A stretch of 64,000 nucleotides of DNA from the NCBI GenBank assembly GCA_026008535.1, contig BRKX01000004.1, positions 42,226,501 through 42,290,500 on the forward strand, in the 5' to 3' direction. Position numbers and translations under genes: made by a program. The notes below the pieces were generated by a model that was not told the DNA's origin, made no database searches, and saw only the letters and a program-made list of their open reading frames with translations. Shown one piece after another: positions 1 to 10,943 of this stretch. Position 1 is the first letter of the stretch, and every line of letters begins with the position of its first letter. Source of the DNA: Perilla frutescens (Eukaryota > Streptophyta > Magnoliopsida > Lamiales > Lamiaceae).

Positions 1-1860
1 TTTGAGTTGCCCTACTCGACTGATCAGTCTGATTTTTAGGCTGAGCTTGAGGAGTTTCCAAGATGACTTTGTCTTTGGATTCCTCAACTGGGGGGGAATG
101 AGTTGGTCCTGTGAATCCTCTCAAGATTCCAGATTCACAGTTCTGAGCTACTGCCTTGCTCTTTTCGGCGGTAGTATATCTGCTATATCCCAGCCCTGGA
201 CTCCCAGCTTCGATTCTTTGATAACTCATAATTTCATCTAGAGTCTGGGATCCCTTCTTGAATTTGAGGGTCAGTTCATCTTTTTCAAGGATTTCTAGCT
301 TGACCTGCTCATTCTCAGCTTCCAGTTCAGTATTTCTTAGCTTTAGCTGATCCATTTCAGTTGACTGAGCTTCAAGACTTTTTAGTTTCTCGTTTTCAAT
401 ACTTAGCTCATCAATTTGCTTCTTAGCTCGTCATTCTCACTTTTCAATTCAGTATGCATGCTTGATACATAAGCTAGCTGATCTTCTAGGATTTGTAACT
501 GTTCGTCCAGTTCATTCCTAGAGATTGAAGCTTCATGTATATGATGGAAAGAGGTTATTGAATCAAACATACTAACCTCTTCATCTTTGTCGGCTATGAG
601 ACAAAGTAGAGCTTCATCGTCTGAGTTATATCCGTCTGAGTCGATTCCAGATAAGTAGTCTGAGTCATCGAGGATGGCATTCTCAGAGTTAGCAATCATA
701 GCTTTCTTTTTGAAGAAGCTCCTTCTCACATTGGCCTTCTTATCTTCAGAAAGCTCGGGATACTCAAAGCTATAGTGTCATTGCTTGTGGTAGTGAAAAC
801 ATTCCTCTATGTTTCTATTGGCCACCCTGAATTGTTCAGCTAATCGTTCAGCTGGCTGCTGGCTTCTTTCTCCTTTGGCAGCATCGTCAGCTTAGAGTTG
901 AGCTGATTGTTGATCTCTGACCTTTCTTAGCTTTTCCAGCAATCTTGTCATTGACTAGATTTGAACGTTTATATCCTCAGTCAGGATCTCTTTTTTATCG
1001 GTTGACTCTCTTCTTCAATCAGTCACCGATCCCCCTGGTTTCTCTCTGGCAGGTGAGCCTCATGGTCGGAAATTGTTTCTTCCACAGGCCTCTCTGAACC
1101 GATTTCTTTCAGCATAGAAAGAAGCATCGTGAGAGGAGGAAGTGGATGCTTCTCTCTTTCGGCTTAGGTTGTATTCATGAGCCTTGAGAGATCCAAACAA
1201 CTCTTTAGGAGTAATGCTACTTAAGTCTCTTGACTCTTTAATAGCAATTACTTTCATATCTCATTCATCTGTGAGATTGTCAAGAACTTTTGAGTTCATC
1301 TCACTATTGGGATAGTTTCTTCCCAGGTTGTTCATCTCGCTTAGTATGCCAAGAAATCTTGTTTCTATGCTTGAGATGTTTTCTTCTGGCTGCATCTTGA
1401 AAGACTCATATTTATCGACTGCAAGCTGGAGCTTGTTTTCTTTGATAGCTTCAGAATCTTTGCATAGATCTACAAGCAAGTCCCAAATCTCCTTCGTTGT
1501 TCTGCAGTTCTTTGTGTCTTTCATATGATCCTCATCTAGAGTTTGGAAACGTGCTGCTTGAGCAACAAACTCCAGATTCTTCAACTTCTTCTCTTCACCC
1601 GTGAGAAGATGTGTTGGTTTCAAGATCCTGGCCGGTTGGTTGACATCCATGATGTGGGCTTCATTGTCCATCATAATAATGATTGGACCATCTTCAATCA
1701 CTTTCCACATATTTTCATGGATGGAGCATAGATGAGCTTTCATCCTCCTGCTCCAGTTGTCATAATACTCAACTGAAAAAAGAGGTAGCTTATGGTTTCC
1801 TATAGCTTGAAACGTTAGCACAGATAGACAGATTTGATTCAAATGATCTGCAGAAATGGC
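1..1860 (-). pseudogene. Degenerate Copia gag
   Basis: Gag would coat element RNA in virus-like particles. The first block (1842-1261) is the conserved Copia gag region (UBN2/DUF4219-like), with YYDNWSRRMKAHL near its start and a KEIWDLL-type motif. The same frame continues at 1257-1060 after a TGA at 1258-1260, where relatives usually have Trp. A serine-rich linker and a zinc-knuckle remnant (760-801) follow: of the four CX2CX4HX4C ligands, the second and last cysteines are Tyr codons and a TGA sits just before the His. Then come an acidic stretch and a predicted coiled coil (729-403) whose composition continues to the window edge. No ATG is visible in the expected start region (about 1850), and the first in-frame Leu codon is TTG. 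The linker (1059-800) is shifted or eroded. Confidence 0.85.
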
Positions 1861-1876
1861 TGATCCTTAGTATCAA

Positions 1877-1890
1877 CCGCTCTGATACCA
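1877..1890 (-). other. Primer-binding site (initiator Met tRNA type)
   Basis: On the minus strand TGGTATCAGAGCGG lies two bases inside the LTR end at 1893. TGGTATCAGAGC is the usual plant Copia primer site, complementary to the 3' end of initiator Met tRNA. It fixes the element's orientation and the LTR boundary. Confidence 0.9.
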
Positions 1891-2869
1891 CCTGTTGGTC
1901 CCAGAGCGAGTCTCTGTCAGTTTAGAGGGAGGGTGAATAAACTGACTTCAAAAACTTAAAATAGTTGCAGAATGTTTATGGCCCTTACTCTCTTAGACTA
2001 TTTTATCTGCACTGTTCAGTTGAGAGAATGAGCTTGACCTGGAGCTGGGCTGATGAGCTGATCAGTTAGGACTGATAGCTTGAGAGTTCAGCTTAGCTTG
2101 TCAGTGCAGCTTGTGTGCTAAAGTGCGCAGTTAAAGAACATGCAAAGCTTAAAGCGATAAATACAACACACACAAAACTTATAGAGGTTCGAAGCTTTCT
2201 GTTTCTACGTCCTCTCTTCCTTCAACAGAAGGGTAATCTACTATGCAAGAGTAAAGTTTCTTTATTACAATTACACAGTGAAGAAATTCTGTTAGACCTA
2301 AAAAGGGCACCCTTCAAACCGAGCGCAGTCTCTTTTCCAACTATTGCTGTCCTGGAAGAACGGACTCATCGGTACACGCTCCTCCTCAGTCAGTTTCTGG
2401 ATCGATAGCTCACACTTTCTGGTCTCAACTGCTCACTGAGACTTTAGGTGTTATTGCCCTTCTTTTCATGATTTTAGATCTCGCTCGATCTTCAAGAGTA
2501 CAGTCTTGAAACTGGTATCAACTGAATTGCTCATTTGCGCGTCTACATCTGAGCTGATTAGTTGGTCTTTGAAGTACTGAATTGAGAAGCTTTGCTCTGG
2601 CTGGAATTCTTCATCAGCTAGCTGCTTGCTTGAGACTTGAAGCACGCATTCTCAGTTGGGACTTTTCGCATTTAAGAGGTTTAAGCTTTGAGCTGTATGG
2701 AGGGGAAAGAAGAGCTCAATATCTGCATAATAGCAAGAGTTAGTTTGGCGAAAGTCTTAATCAAAATTGTATTCACTCTCTTTTTATAGATGAGTGATAT
2801 TTTAAACGTAGTGATTGGTGGATCTGATTAATCCACCGGCGGCAGTTTAATGCCTGTAGCCATTTGAAG

Positions 2870-3165
2870 TAGGGGTGGGTCGGTACGGCATACCAAAAAT
2901 TTCACGCCGTACCATATATTGTACCGAAATTTTGATATCGAAAAAATCTCATACCGTTCTCGTATCGAAACTTTCGGTATACTGAAGTTTCGGTATATGC
3001 CGTAATAGATATTGATATCGTACCGATATTTTCAGTATATCGTACCGTACCAATATTATACGATATACCGAACATACCGAACTTTCACGGTATATCGAAA
3101 ATACTAAAATTTTAAGGTATACCAAAAATTCTGAAATTCACATACCGTACCGATCTGAATTTTAC
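2870..3165. repeat. hAT left subterminal repeat block
   Basis: Repeated variants of GGTATA, TACCGTACC and CGATATACCG in both orientations occur every 15-25 bp. In hAT elements such clusters are transposase-binding sites (known for Ac and relatives); that role here is inference. They mirror the block at 7670-8028. Confidence 0.75.
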
Positions 3166-3574
3166 AAATAACAACAAAAAAAATCATGTCTCCATAATCA
3201 AAATACCAACATCAAACAAGTCTAATAATCCATGTCTTAACAACAAAATTTCAAATATAATACTACTAAATGAAATAACATAGCAACTTGATGTTGATTA
3301 GCAACCTGAAAATTTCAACATCACAAGAAACCTGCAAAATTACAAATTAATTAAATTACATTTTTCAAAATATTAAAGTTGAAATAAATTTACATACACA
3401 TTGATAATCTTACTTTTCAAAAGACACCAAAGACTAAATGGAGCAGGGAGAAATAGTTTGAGAACGTTCTTGATTCACAGCTGCATCTGCAATAGAAACA
3501 TAAGAAATTAATAAAATTATTAGTATACTTCATTTTATATTATAAAAACATCAAATATTTAAATTTAAATTTAA

Positions 3575-3955
3575 TTAGAAAAAGAAACTTTTACTCTTTT
3601 CAATTTCTTCAATCTCCTTGTACAAATCAAGATCGTCGTCTGTGGGATCTTTATAAAAGCTAAAGTCATCTGCTTTCAACCAATCATTAGTGCACACTAA
3701 TGTCTCCACCATCTTCGGACTTAAACTACTTCTAAAAGGATCCACCACTCTTTTACCCAAACTAAAAGCGGACTCACTAGCAACTGTTAAGCTTGGAATT
3801 GCAAATATATCCTTAGCAACAAGAGAAAGAACTGGATATCTAATTTCATTTCCTTTCCACCACTCTAAAAGATTGAAAGCTAAATGTGATCGCTTTTCAA
3901 TCTCATCGGATAAATACTTATCCACTTCACTGAATACCTCTTGAAATTGTTCTTT
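3575..3955 (-). pseudogene. hAT transposase C-terminal dimerisation fragment
   Basis: About 127 codons are open on the minus strand, from just after an in-frame TAA at 3956-3958 to 3575. The sequence has the hallmarks of the hAT C-terminal dimerisation domain: a WW motif (LLEWWKGNE), then SLVAKDIFAIPSLTVASESAF with the conserved ASESAFS core, then GKRVVDPFRSSLSPKMVETLVC. The usual hAT transposase is 600-800 residues. The BED finger and RNase-H-like catalytic core are absent, so this is at most a last exon. The acidic tail (DPTDDDLDLYKEIEEIEKS) is also typical of plant hAT C-termini. Confidence 0.9.
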
Positions 3956-4989
3956 TTAGATATTTATTAGTTTGTTTGGTTAAAATGAAGAATTTGAAGT
4001 TAGTTAATATCCATGAGTATTTTAATGTTTTATTAGGTGCCGAGATTCTGAAAAATGGATATAAATGGTATAAATATGAAGTATTTATACCCAGAATGGA
4101 TCTTAAATGCAAATCTGCTTCATTTGGAAGTCCAAAATTAATCATTTATTGATCATGATGTTTCTCATCTAATCTGACCTACTCTTGCTCTTATTCAATA
4201 TCAAAATGCATTACAAGTAATCTTGCAAACCTTTTCCCCATTAATGAGCTCGGACTAACCATATTTGCAAAAATAAATAGACTAGTCAGCATCGGTAGTA
4301 AATTCAAGATTTCCTAGAAACACAAATAGAGCATAATCACTACACATAGGACCAAGAAAGTACGCCTGATAATAAATAAAACTTACATTGTTAAATAATC
4401 TATGTTTTCGAAGGTATTGCACAATGCCCGTCGATTTTGTTTGAGATTTCAATTTTGGGCGATTTTGATTTGGGGGGAGTTGCAGGTTGCGGTTTGAAGC
4501 CTCCGATCGGAACTGCTGCTGCAATGCCCGTCGAACGTGGTGCGGTCAAGGTCTTGAGGAGCGGAGCAACGGCTGGAGCCTGGAAGAAAAGGGTTTTGCG
4601 GTCGTCGGTCGAGGTCTTGTTAAGGACGATTTTGATTTGGAAGAAAAGGTTTTTGCGGTTTTGGTTTTGATTTAAGTTTATATATTTTATTATAATAAAA
4701 TATTATTTTGAAATTTGATAAATGATAACTAATAACTATAAATCCAAATATCGTATTTCTTCTTTTCTTTTTATTAATTTTTCTTTTATTTCCTTTATTA
4801 ATTACTTTACTCATAATATATAATATTTGCTAAATCCAAATATTTAATTAGATTATATATATTTACTAAGCTTTTATGTTACACCTCCTAAATATTATAT
4901 TTTTTAGGAATTTAATGAATCCTAACATTTTTTTCTCTTCTTATGTAGTATTTTTCTTTCAATTCTTATATAACATACTTTACTAACTC

Positions 4990-7190
4990 ATTTTTAATTC
5001 ATAACTCGTGTATTTTTTATTATTTATATTTTCTAACCTTTTGCGTTAAACTTACTAAATATTATATTTTTTTAGAATTTAATGAACTCTAAAAGCTTTT
5101 TTTATCTTCTTATTTAGTAATTTTCTTTTATTTATCTTATAACTTACTTTACTCATAAGTCGTAATTGTAATAATGTTAGTTTATTATCTTTTATTAGTC
5201 ATGTTCAACTCCAATATCTAACTTCAAAGTGTTATTATCATAGTTTACATATATTCTAGTTTCTTATTATTATTTTATTATTTTTTTTAACTTTTAGTGC
5301 TTAATATTGGAGAATAATATAAGGTTGCTATTTATTATGTATACTTTGAAATTATTCATTTTCAATCATAACTCGTGTATTTTTTATTATTTATATCTTC
5401 TAACATTTTGTGTTAAACTTACTAAATATTATTTTTTTTTTTTAGAATTTAATGAACTCTAAAAGCTTTTTTTATCTTCTTATTTAGTAATTTTCTTTTA
5501 TTTATCGTATAACTTACTTTACTCATAAGTCGTAATTGTAATAATGTTAGTTTATTATCTTTTATTAGTCATATTCAACTCCAATATCTAACATCAAAGT
5601 GTTAGTATCATAGTTTACATATATTCTAGTTTCTTATTATTATTTTATTATTTTGTTTAACTTTTAGTGCTTAATATTGGAGAATAATATAAGGTTGCTA
5701 TTTATTATGTATACTTTGAAATTGTTCATTTTCAATCATAACTCGTGTATTTTTTTTTTATTATTTATATTTTCTAACTTTTTGTGTTAAACTTATTAAA
5801 TATTATATTTTTTTTAGAATTTAATGAACTCTAAAAGCTTTTTTTATATTCTTATTTAGTAATTTTTTTTATTTATCTTATAACTTACTTTACTCATAAG
5901 TCGTAATTGTAATAATGTGAGTTTATTATCTTTTATTAGTCATGTTCAACTCCAATATCTAACATCAAAGTGTTACTATCATAGTTTACATATATTCTAA
6001 TTTCTTATTATTATTTTATTATTTTTTTAACTTTTAGTGCTTAATATTGGAGAATAATATAAGGTTGCTATTTATTATGTATACTTTGAAATTATTCATT
6101 TTCAATCATAACTCGTGTATTTTTTATTATTTATATCTTCTAACATTTTGTGTTAAACTTACTAAATATTTTTTTTTTTTTTAGAATTTAATGAACTCTA
6201 AAAGCTTTTTTTATCTTCTTATTTAGTAATTTTCTTTTATTTATCGTATAACTTACTTTACTCATAAGTCGTAATTGTAATAATGTTAGTTTATTATCTT
6301 TTATTAGTCATATTCAACTCCAATATCTAACATCAAAGTGTTAGTATCATAGTTTACATATATTCTAGTTTCTTATTATTATTTTATTATTTTGTTTAAC
6401 TTTTAGTGCTTAATATTGGAGAATAATATAAGGTTGCTATTTATTATGTATACTTTGAAATTGTTCATTTTCAATCATAACTCGTGTATTTTTTTTATTA
6501 TTTATATTTTCTAACTTTTTGTGTTAAACTTATTAAATATTATATTTTTTTTAGAATTTAATGAACTCTAAAAGCTTTTTTTATATTCTTATTTAGTAAT
6601 TTTTTTTATTTATCTTATAACTTACTTTACTTATAAGTCGTAATTGTAATAATGTGAGTTTATTATCTTTTATTAGTCATGTTCAACTCCAATATCTAAC
6701 ATCAAAGTGTTACTATCATAGTTTACATATATTCTAATTTCTTATTATTATTTTATTATTTTTTTAACTTTTAGTGCTTAATATTGTAGAATAATATAAG
6801 GTTGCTATTTATTATGTATACTTTGAAATTGTTCATTTTTAATCATAACTCATGTATTTTTTATTATTTATATTTTCTAACTTTTTATGTTAAACTTACT
6901 AAATATTATATTTTTTCTTTTAGAATTTAATGAACTCTAAAAGCTTTTTTTATCTTCTTATTTAGTAATTTTCTTTTATTTATCTTATAACTTACTTTAC
7001 TCATAAATCATAATTGTAATTGTAATAATGTTAGTTTATTATATTTTATTAGTCATGTTCAACTTCAATTTCTAACATCAAAGTGTTATTATCATACTTT
7101 TAGTAGTGCTTAATATTGGAGAAAAATATAAGGTTGCTATTTATTATGTATACTTTTAAATTGTTCATTTCAATATTCATAACTCATATT
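4990..7190. repeat. ~369-bp tandem array, about six copies, dimeric order
   Basis: The marker ATAACTCGTG recurs at 5001, 5368, 5738, 6108 and 6477, then diverged at 6845 and 7179, giving spacings of 367, 370, 370, 369, 368 and 334 bp. Units are very AT-rich. Copies starting at 5368 and 6108 share private variants (TATCTTCTAACATT, TATCGTATAAC). Copies at 5738 and 6477 share others (TATATTCTTATTTAG, TAATGTGAG). The array therefore expanded last as a two-unit block of about 739 bp. No ORF is present. Confidence 0.9.
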
Positions 7191-7669
7191 TTTTTATTAT
7201 TTATATTTTCTAAACTTCTACTTACTTAATATTATATTTTTTGTTAGAATATAATGAAATCTAAAATATTATTTATCTACTTATTTAGAAATTTTCTTTT
7301 ATTTCTCTTATAACTTTTTTTTTTAACTTTTAGTGTTTAACATTTGAGAAGAGGATTGAGTGTTTAATAATAAAAGGAATAAGAGTATTTTTTTAGTTAT
7401 TACATGTAACTTTCAAATTTTAATTGTTCACTTTATTATGTAATAGTTTAAATTATACATGATTTATATGATATATTAATAAAATTCTAAATATATGCAA
7501 TGTTATAGATCATCATATATAATTTATATATAATCATTTGATTAATTTTTTTTCTTTTATTGATATATAGTTGTCACTTATTATATTTGTAGTCATGTGT
7601 ACTCAAATGAAATTAGTGTGCTACAATAACCATAAGTTGTGAAAAAATAATAATAATAAAAAAATTAAA

Positions 7670-8028
7670 AATTATCGGTATGGTACGGTATATCGGTATA
7701 CCGTACCATATTGATATACCGAAATACTGATATATACCGAAATATCGATATATACCGATGTACTGACATACCGATATATACCGAACTTTCGGTATATACC
7801 GAAATATTCAGTATACCGAATACCGGTACATATCGAAAATATCGGTATATACCGAATACCGCGGTATACTGAAATTTTTTAAATTTCATATCGATACCAT
7901 ACCGAAAATTATCGATACGGTATCATACCGTACCGAAAACTGCGGTATACCGAAAATTCAACATTTTCGATATTTTTCGGTACGATAAGTGCAGTATTTT
8001 GATATTTCGGTATTTTTCCCCACCCCTA
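7670..8028. repeat. hAT right subterminal repeat block
   Basis: A dense run of CGGTATATACCG-type words, many palindromic, from about 7670 to the right terminal inverted repeat. It mirrors the left block and is probably the transposase-binding region by analogy with other hAT elements. Confidence 0.75.
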
Positions 8029-9424
8029 GTTTGAAGCTTTAAATGAATTAGCCGTTTGTCTTTAATGACTTCTGCTCAAAGATCAACAGGATCTTTCCAA
8101 GATTTCCTGTTAAGATCTTCATTGACTACTTGTTAGAGAATGAGCAGATATTTTGGCTATCAGTTCTGGACATTTAGCTGATGGACTTTTAGCTATCTCG
8201 GCTTTCAGCACTGAGATTGTCCAGTTAGCAGTTCCTCAGCTGCTTTAAGCTTCAGTCTTGGATCAGTCCAGTGAAGCTGCCTTGGCAACTTAGCTTTAAA
8301 AGCTTTCAGTTTTTGGACTGCCAGTCGGCTGATCATTTTGAGTTTTTCTCTCATTGAATTGATCATTGGTCAGTTCAGTAATGGCTTAAAGCTCTTTGAG
8401 CTTTTTCTCCCAGTCAAACTGATCTTTGATCAGTTTTCGGTTTCACTACCTGATTCTTGATCAGTTTAGCTTTAGTTTTTCAAGCTGGCTCTGCTCTAAT
8501 CAATCTATCTTGGCTTTCAGCTTAGACTAATGGTTACTCATCTATGGATGCATACCAGTTTCTAAAGTTCTCTTCCTCCTTTAGCTTTTTAAGCTTTGAA
8601 GAGTTGACTCTGACTGGTCTGATCAAGGCAACCTTTAAGCTGGTTGATCATGCTTCAGTACAACTGACTCTCATTTCAGTTTGACTTTGTCTGAAGTCTT
8701 ATTTGATCATTGCCCCTAATTTCCAGCTTTAAATAACCTGCAGTTTTTCATAGGATCATCAAATGTGTTTTGACATTTCATCAAAACCATAAGTTGGATC
8801 ATTCCAACAATTTTCCCAACAAGTATTTCATCGACCTTAGTGAGCTCAGAGGAGCTCGACTTGTGTTGGACGAGAGGTAATTTGTGCTTCATATTGATCG
8901 CCCTTATGTCATGGATTTTATGAATGCCCAGATTGCGGCACTCTGACGTGATGAAGTCGGTCCCTCTTCTGCCCAGCCTGAAGAAGAGAAAGAGGAGGAT
9001 GAACAAGAGGGAGATCAAGAGCAAGAAAACTCTGACAACTTCCAGTTGCCGCCTTACCCCATTATGATGCCTACTTATGGGTATCAGATGATGCGTGATG
9101 ATTTGAGATCTTTCAGGGACCATTATGACACCCACTATACAAAATCCGCTTTTTAGCGACTGATTTTTCCTTCGCTAAACATAAAAAATCCGTCGTTAAA
9201 TCATTTTAATGACGGATTGGGTCCGTCATTAATCATCTCGTCGTTGATTATTTTAACGATAGAATTAACGACGGATTAACATTAGCGACGGAATTAGTGA
9301 CGGATTTTTTCCGTCGCTAAGTCATCGCCAAATTCTATCGTTGGAAATTTAAAAAAATAAAAAAAAATTAAATTTAGCGACGGATCAGCGATGGAATTTT
9401 TCCGACATTAAAAAAAACTGATCA

Positions 9425-9580
9425 GAGCTGAGATAAGCTCAGGTAACGGCTCTAGCCAAGTCGCGCGCAAGCGACGAATAATCTTTGAAATACTTGCGCC
9501 CCAAGTGCAATCGATTCGAACCTAGGACCTCCCAGTTAGGACTTGCACTCCTAACCATGTGAGCTAATGAACATTTATGT
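9425..9580 (-). mobile_element. tRNA-derived SINE, minus strand
   Basis: On the minus strand an A-box-like TAGCTCACATGGTTAGGAGT (9566-9547) is followed by a B-box GGTTCGAATC (9522-9513), the internal RNA polymerase III promoter of tRNA-derived SINEs. The body ends in a short T run next to 9418-9425, as in Au-type plant SINEs, but family assignment is a guess. Spacing and mismatches rule out a functional tRNA. A TA microsatellite (about 9597-9622) lies on its 5' side. Confidence 0.7.
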
Positions 9581-9591
9581 TCAAATATAGA

Positions 9592-9630
<39 letters not shown>

Positions 9631-10390
9631 AAAACCATTTCGATTAAATTTTTATTTCTAAATTAAATAATTATATGGTATTCATTTATTTAAATATCTA
9701 TTAAATGTTTATTTTTATTATATGTTTATTATAAAATATAAATATATTTTGATTAAATTTTTATTTTTATTATATGTTTTTATAAAATATAATTATATTA
9801 TAATATTATATTTAATATTAGATTATTTTAAATAAATTTTTTCAAATATTATATATTTATAATTAATAATATTTATAAAAATAAAATTAATGTGTTAGAA
9901 AATATTAAAATAAAAAATATTAAAAAATAATAAAAAATAAAAAAAATTATAAATAAATCATAAAAAGTAAAATTAATAAAAATATTAAAAAAAATCATAT
10001 TCGTAATTAATTAGTAATTCAAAAATAACAAAAATATAAATATTAAAAATAGTATGAAATATTAAAAAAATATTCTAAAATATAAAAATAATATTAAAAA
10101 TATTAATTTCAAATTTTTAATCAATTACCAATTGAAAATTTTGAAATTAAAATATTAAAATATAAAAATAATATAAAATATTAAAAAAATCAAATAAAGC
10201 CGAAAAATAAAACAAATAATAAAATAAAAATTTTTAAAAATAATTTTGAATTTTTAATTAAGTATTTATTGGAAAATAAAAAAATAAAAAAAAAATAAAA
10301 ATTAATTTTAGCTACGGAATTATTCCTTAGCTAATCCCTCGCTAAGATTAAAAAAATAAAAATAAATAAAAAAATAAAAAATATTATTTA

Positions 10391-10680
10391 ACGACGAATT
10401 TTCCGTTGTTAACTTAGAGACAGAAAAATCCATCGTTAGTCCGTCGTTAAAATAAAAAAATAAATTTAAAAATTAAAATACAACTTGTAACGACGGATTT
10501 TTTCGTCGTTAACTTAGAGACGGAAAAATCCATCGTTAGTCCGTCGTTAAAATAAAAAAATTAAATTTAAAAATTAAAATACAACTTGTAACGACGGATT
10601 TTTTCGTTGTTAACTTAGAGACAGAAAAATCCATCGTTAATCCGTCGTTAAACAAAAAAAAATTAATCCGTCGTTAATCT
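10391..10680. repeat. ~100-bp tandem repeat, three copies, in CACTA
   Basis: AACTTAGAGAC recurs at 10411, 10511 and 10612. Each unit combines an inverted ACGACGGATTTT/AAAATCCATCGT pair with an A-rich spacer. The repeats enlarge the subterminal motif set of the CACTA element on its right side only. Confidence 0.85.
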
Positions 10681-10943
10681 GTCATTATTTTACGACAGAA
10701 AATGTTCCGTCGTTAAATTACGTTTTTCTTGTAGTGACCACCGTAGGTGATTTCCGCCAGCATCTAGATACGACCATAGGCAAGTTTTGCTAGGAGTTGG
10801 GGGATTTTAGGTATGAGGTCTACCACCGCTTTGATCAGGAAGAGCAGCGGATGTCCGACCTTGAGACCAGCTGGCAGGCATGGACCTTCACCTACCCGTA
10901 TCCGCAACTGCCTCCACCATCTTACCAGCTACCAGAGCAGTGA

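Larger units (their letters stand above)
2870..8028 (-). mobile_element. Non-autonomous hAT transposon with internal satellite array
   Basis: Terminal inverted repeats TAGGGGTGGG (2870) and CCCACCCCTA (ending 8028) are typical of hAT elements with GGGGTGGG-like ends. The 8-bp flanks are ATTTGAAG (2862-2869) and GTTTGAAG (8029-8036), a target duplication with one mismatch. Both ends carry dense CGGTATA/TATACCG words. The only transposase trace is a C-terminal dimerisation segment on the minus strand (3955-3575). The middle is a ~369-bp tandem array. The element interrupts a Copia LTR and is therefore younger than that LTR. Without a catalytic domain it could move only with transposase from elsewhere. 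Confidence 0.92.
1..8809 (-). mobile_element. Copia LTR retrotransposon, 5' part, cut by window edge
   Basis: Minus-strand element read from 8809 down to 1. Its 5' LTR (1893-8809, interrupted by a hAT element) begins TGTTGG and ends CCAACA, the short inverted ends typical of plant LTRs. A primer-binding site follows two bases inside the LTR, then a Copia-type gag. Pol and the 3' LTR lie beyond the left edge, so the target duplication cannot be checked. The right flank (8810 onward) is the last ORF of a gypsy element, so this Copia landed inside older retrotransposon DNA. The element is dead: gag carries stops and a ruined zinc knuckle. Confidence 0.88.
1893..8809 (-). repeat. 5' LTR of the left Copia element, split by a hAT insertion
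   Basis: The LTR consists of 1893-2869 and 8037-8809, about 1.75 kb once the hAT element and one target copy are removed. Minus-strand ends are TGTTGG and CCAACA. The sequence is rich in short AGCTGA/TCAGCT-like words (for example around 2040-2110 and 8150-8700), giving it a distinct composition. The second LTR lies outside the window, so age cannot be estimated. Confidence 0.8.
9133..10736. mobile_element. Non-autonomous CACTA (En/Spm-type) transposon
   Basis: Left end CACTATACAAAAT and right end TTTTTCTTGTAGTG match the CACTACAAGAAAA-type termini of CACTA elements. The 3-bp direct flanks are ACC at 9130-9132 and ACC at 10737-10739, the expected target size. Subterminal TTAGCGACGGA/TCCGTCGCTAA words occur in both orientations at both ends. 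At 1604 bp there is no transposase ORF. It carries a SINE (about 9425-9580), a very AT-rich core and three ~100-bp tandem repeats. It interrupts the gypsy ORF and is younger than it. Confidence 0.92.
8810..10943 (+). pseudogene. Last ORF of the gypsy element, interrupted and with stops
   Basis: The reading frame runs 8818-9132, is interrupted by a CACTA transposon, and resumes at 10740-10943 in the same frame once the element and one copy of its 3-bp target are discounted. It has at least three in-frame stops (TAA in the first block near 8880, TGA near 8945, TAG near 10788). Visible content: a NKYFIDLSELRGARLVL stretch, an acidic Glu-rich linker, a Pro/Tyr/Met-rich segment (LPPYPIMMPTYG), then a second Pro/Tyr-rich tail just before the final TGA. 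This layout resembles the C-terminus of the 'putative plant transposon protein' ORFs of Athila-like elements. The function of that protein is not established. Confidence 0.65.

Noticed and set aside
4990..7190. Centromeric satellite
   Set aside because: The array is confined between hAT ends that have a target duplication, so it is part of a transposon copy; a wider satellite role is only a hypothesis.
8716..9135. 139-codon ORF on the minus strand
   Set aside because: It crosses the Copia LTR/gypsy junction at 8809 and is antisense to the gypsy ORF.
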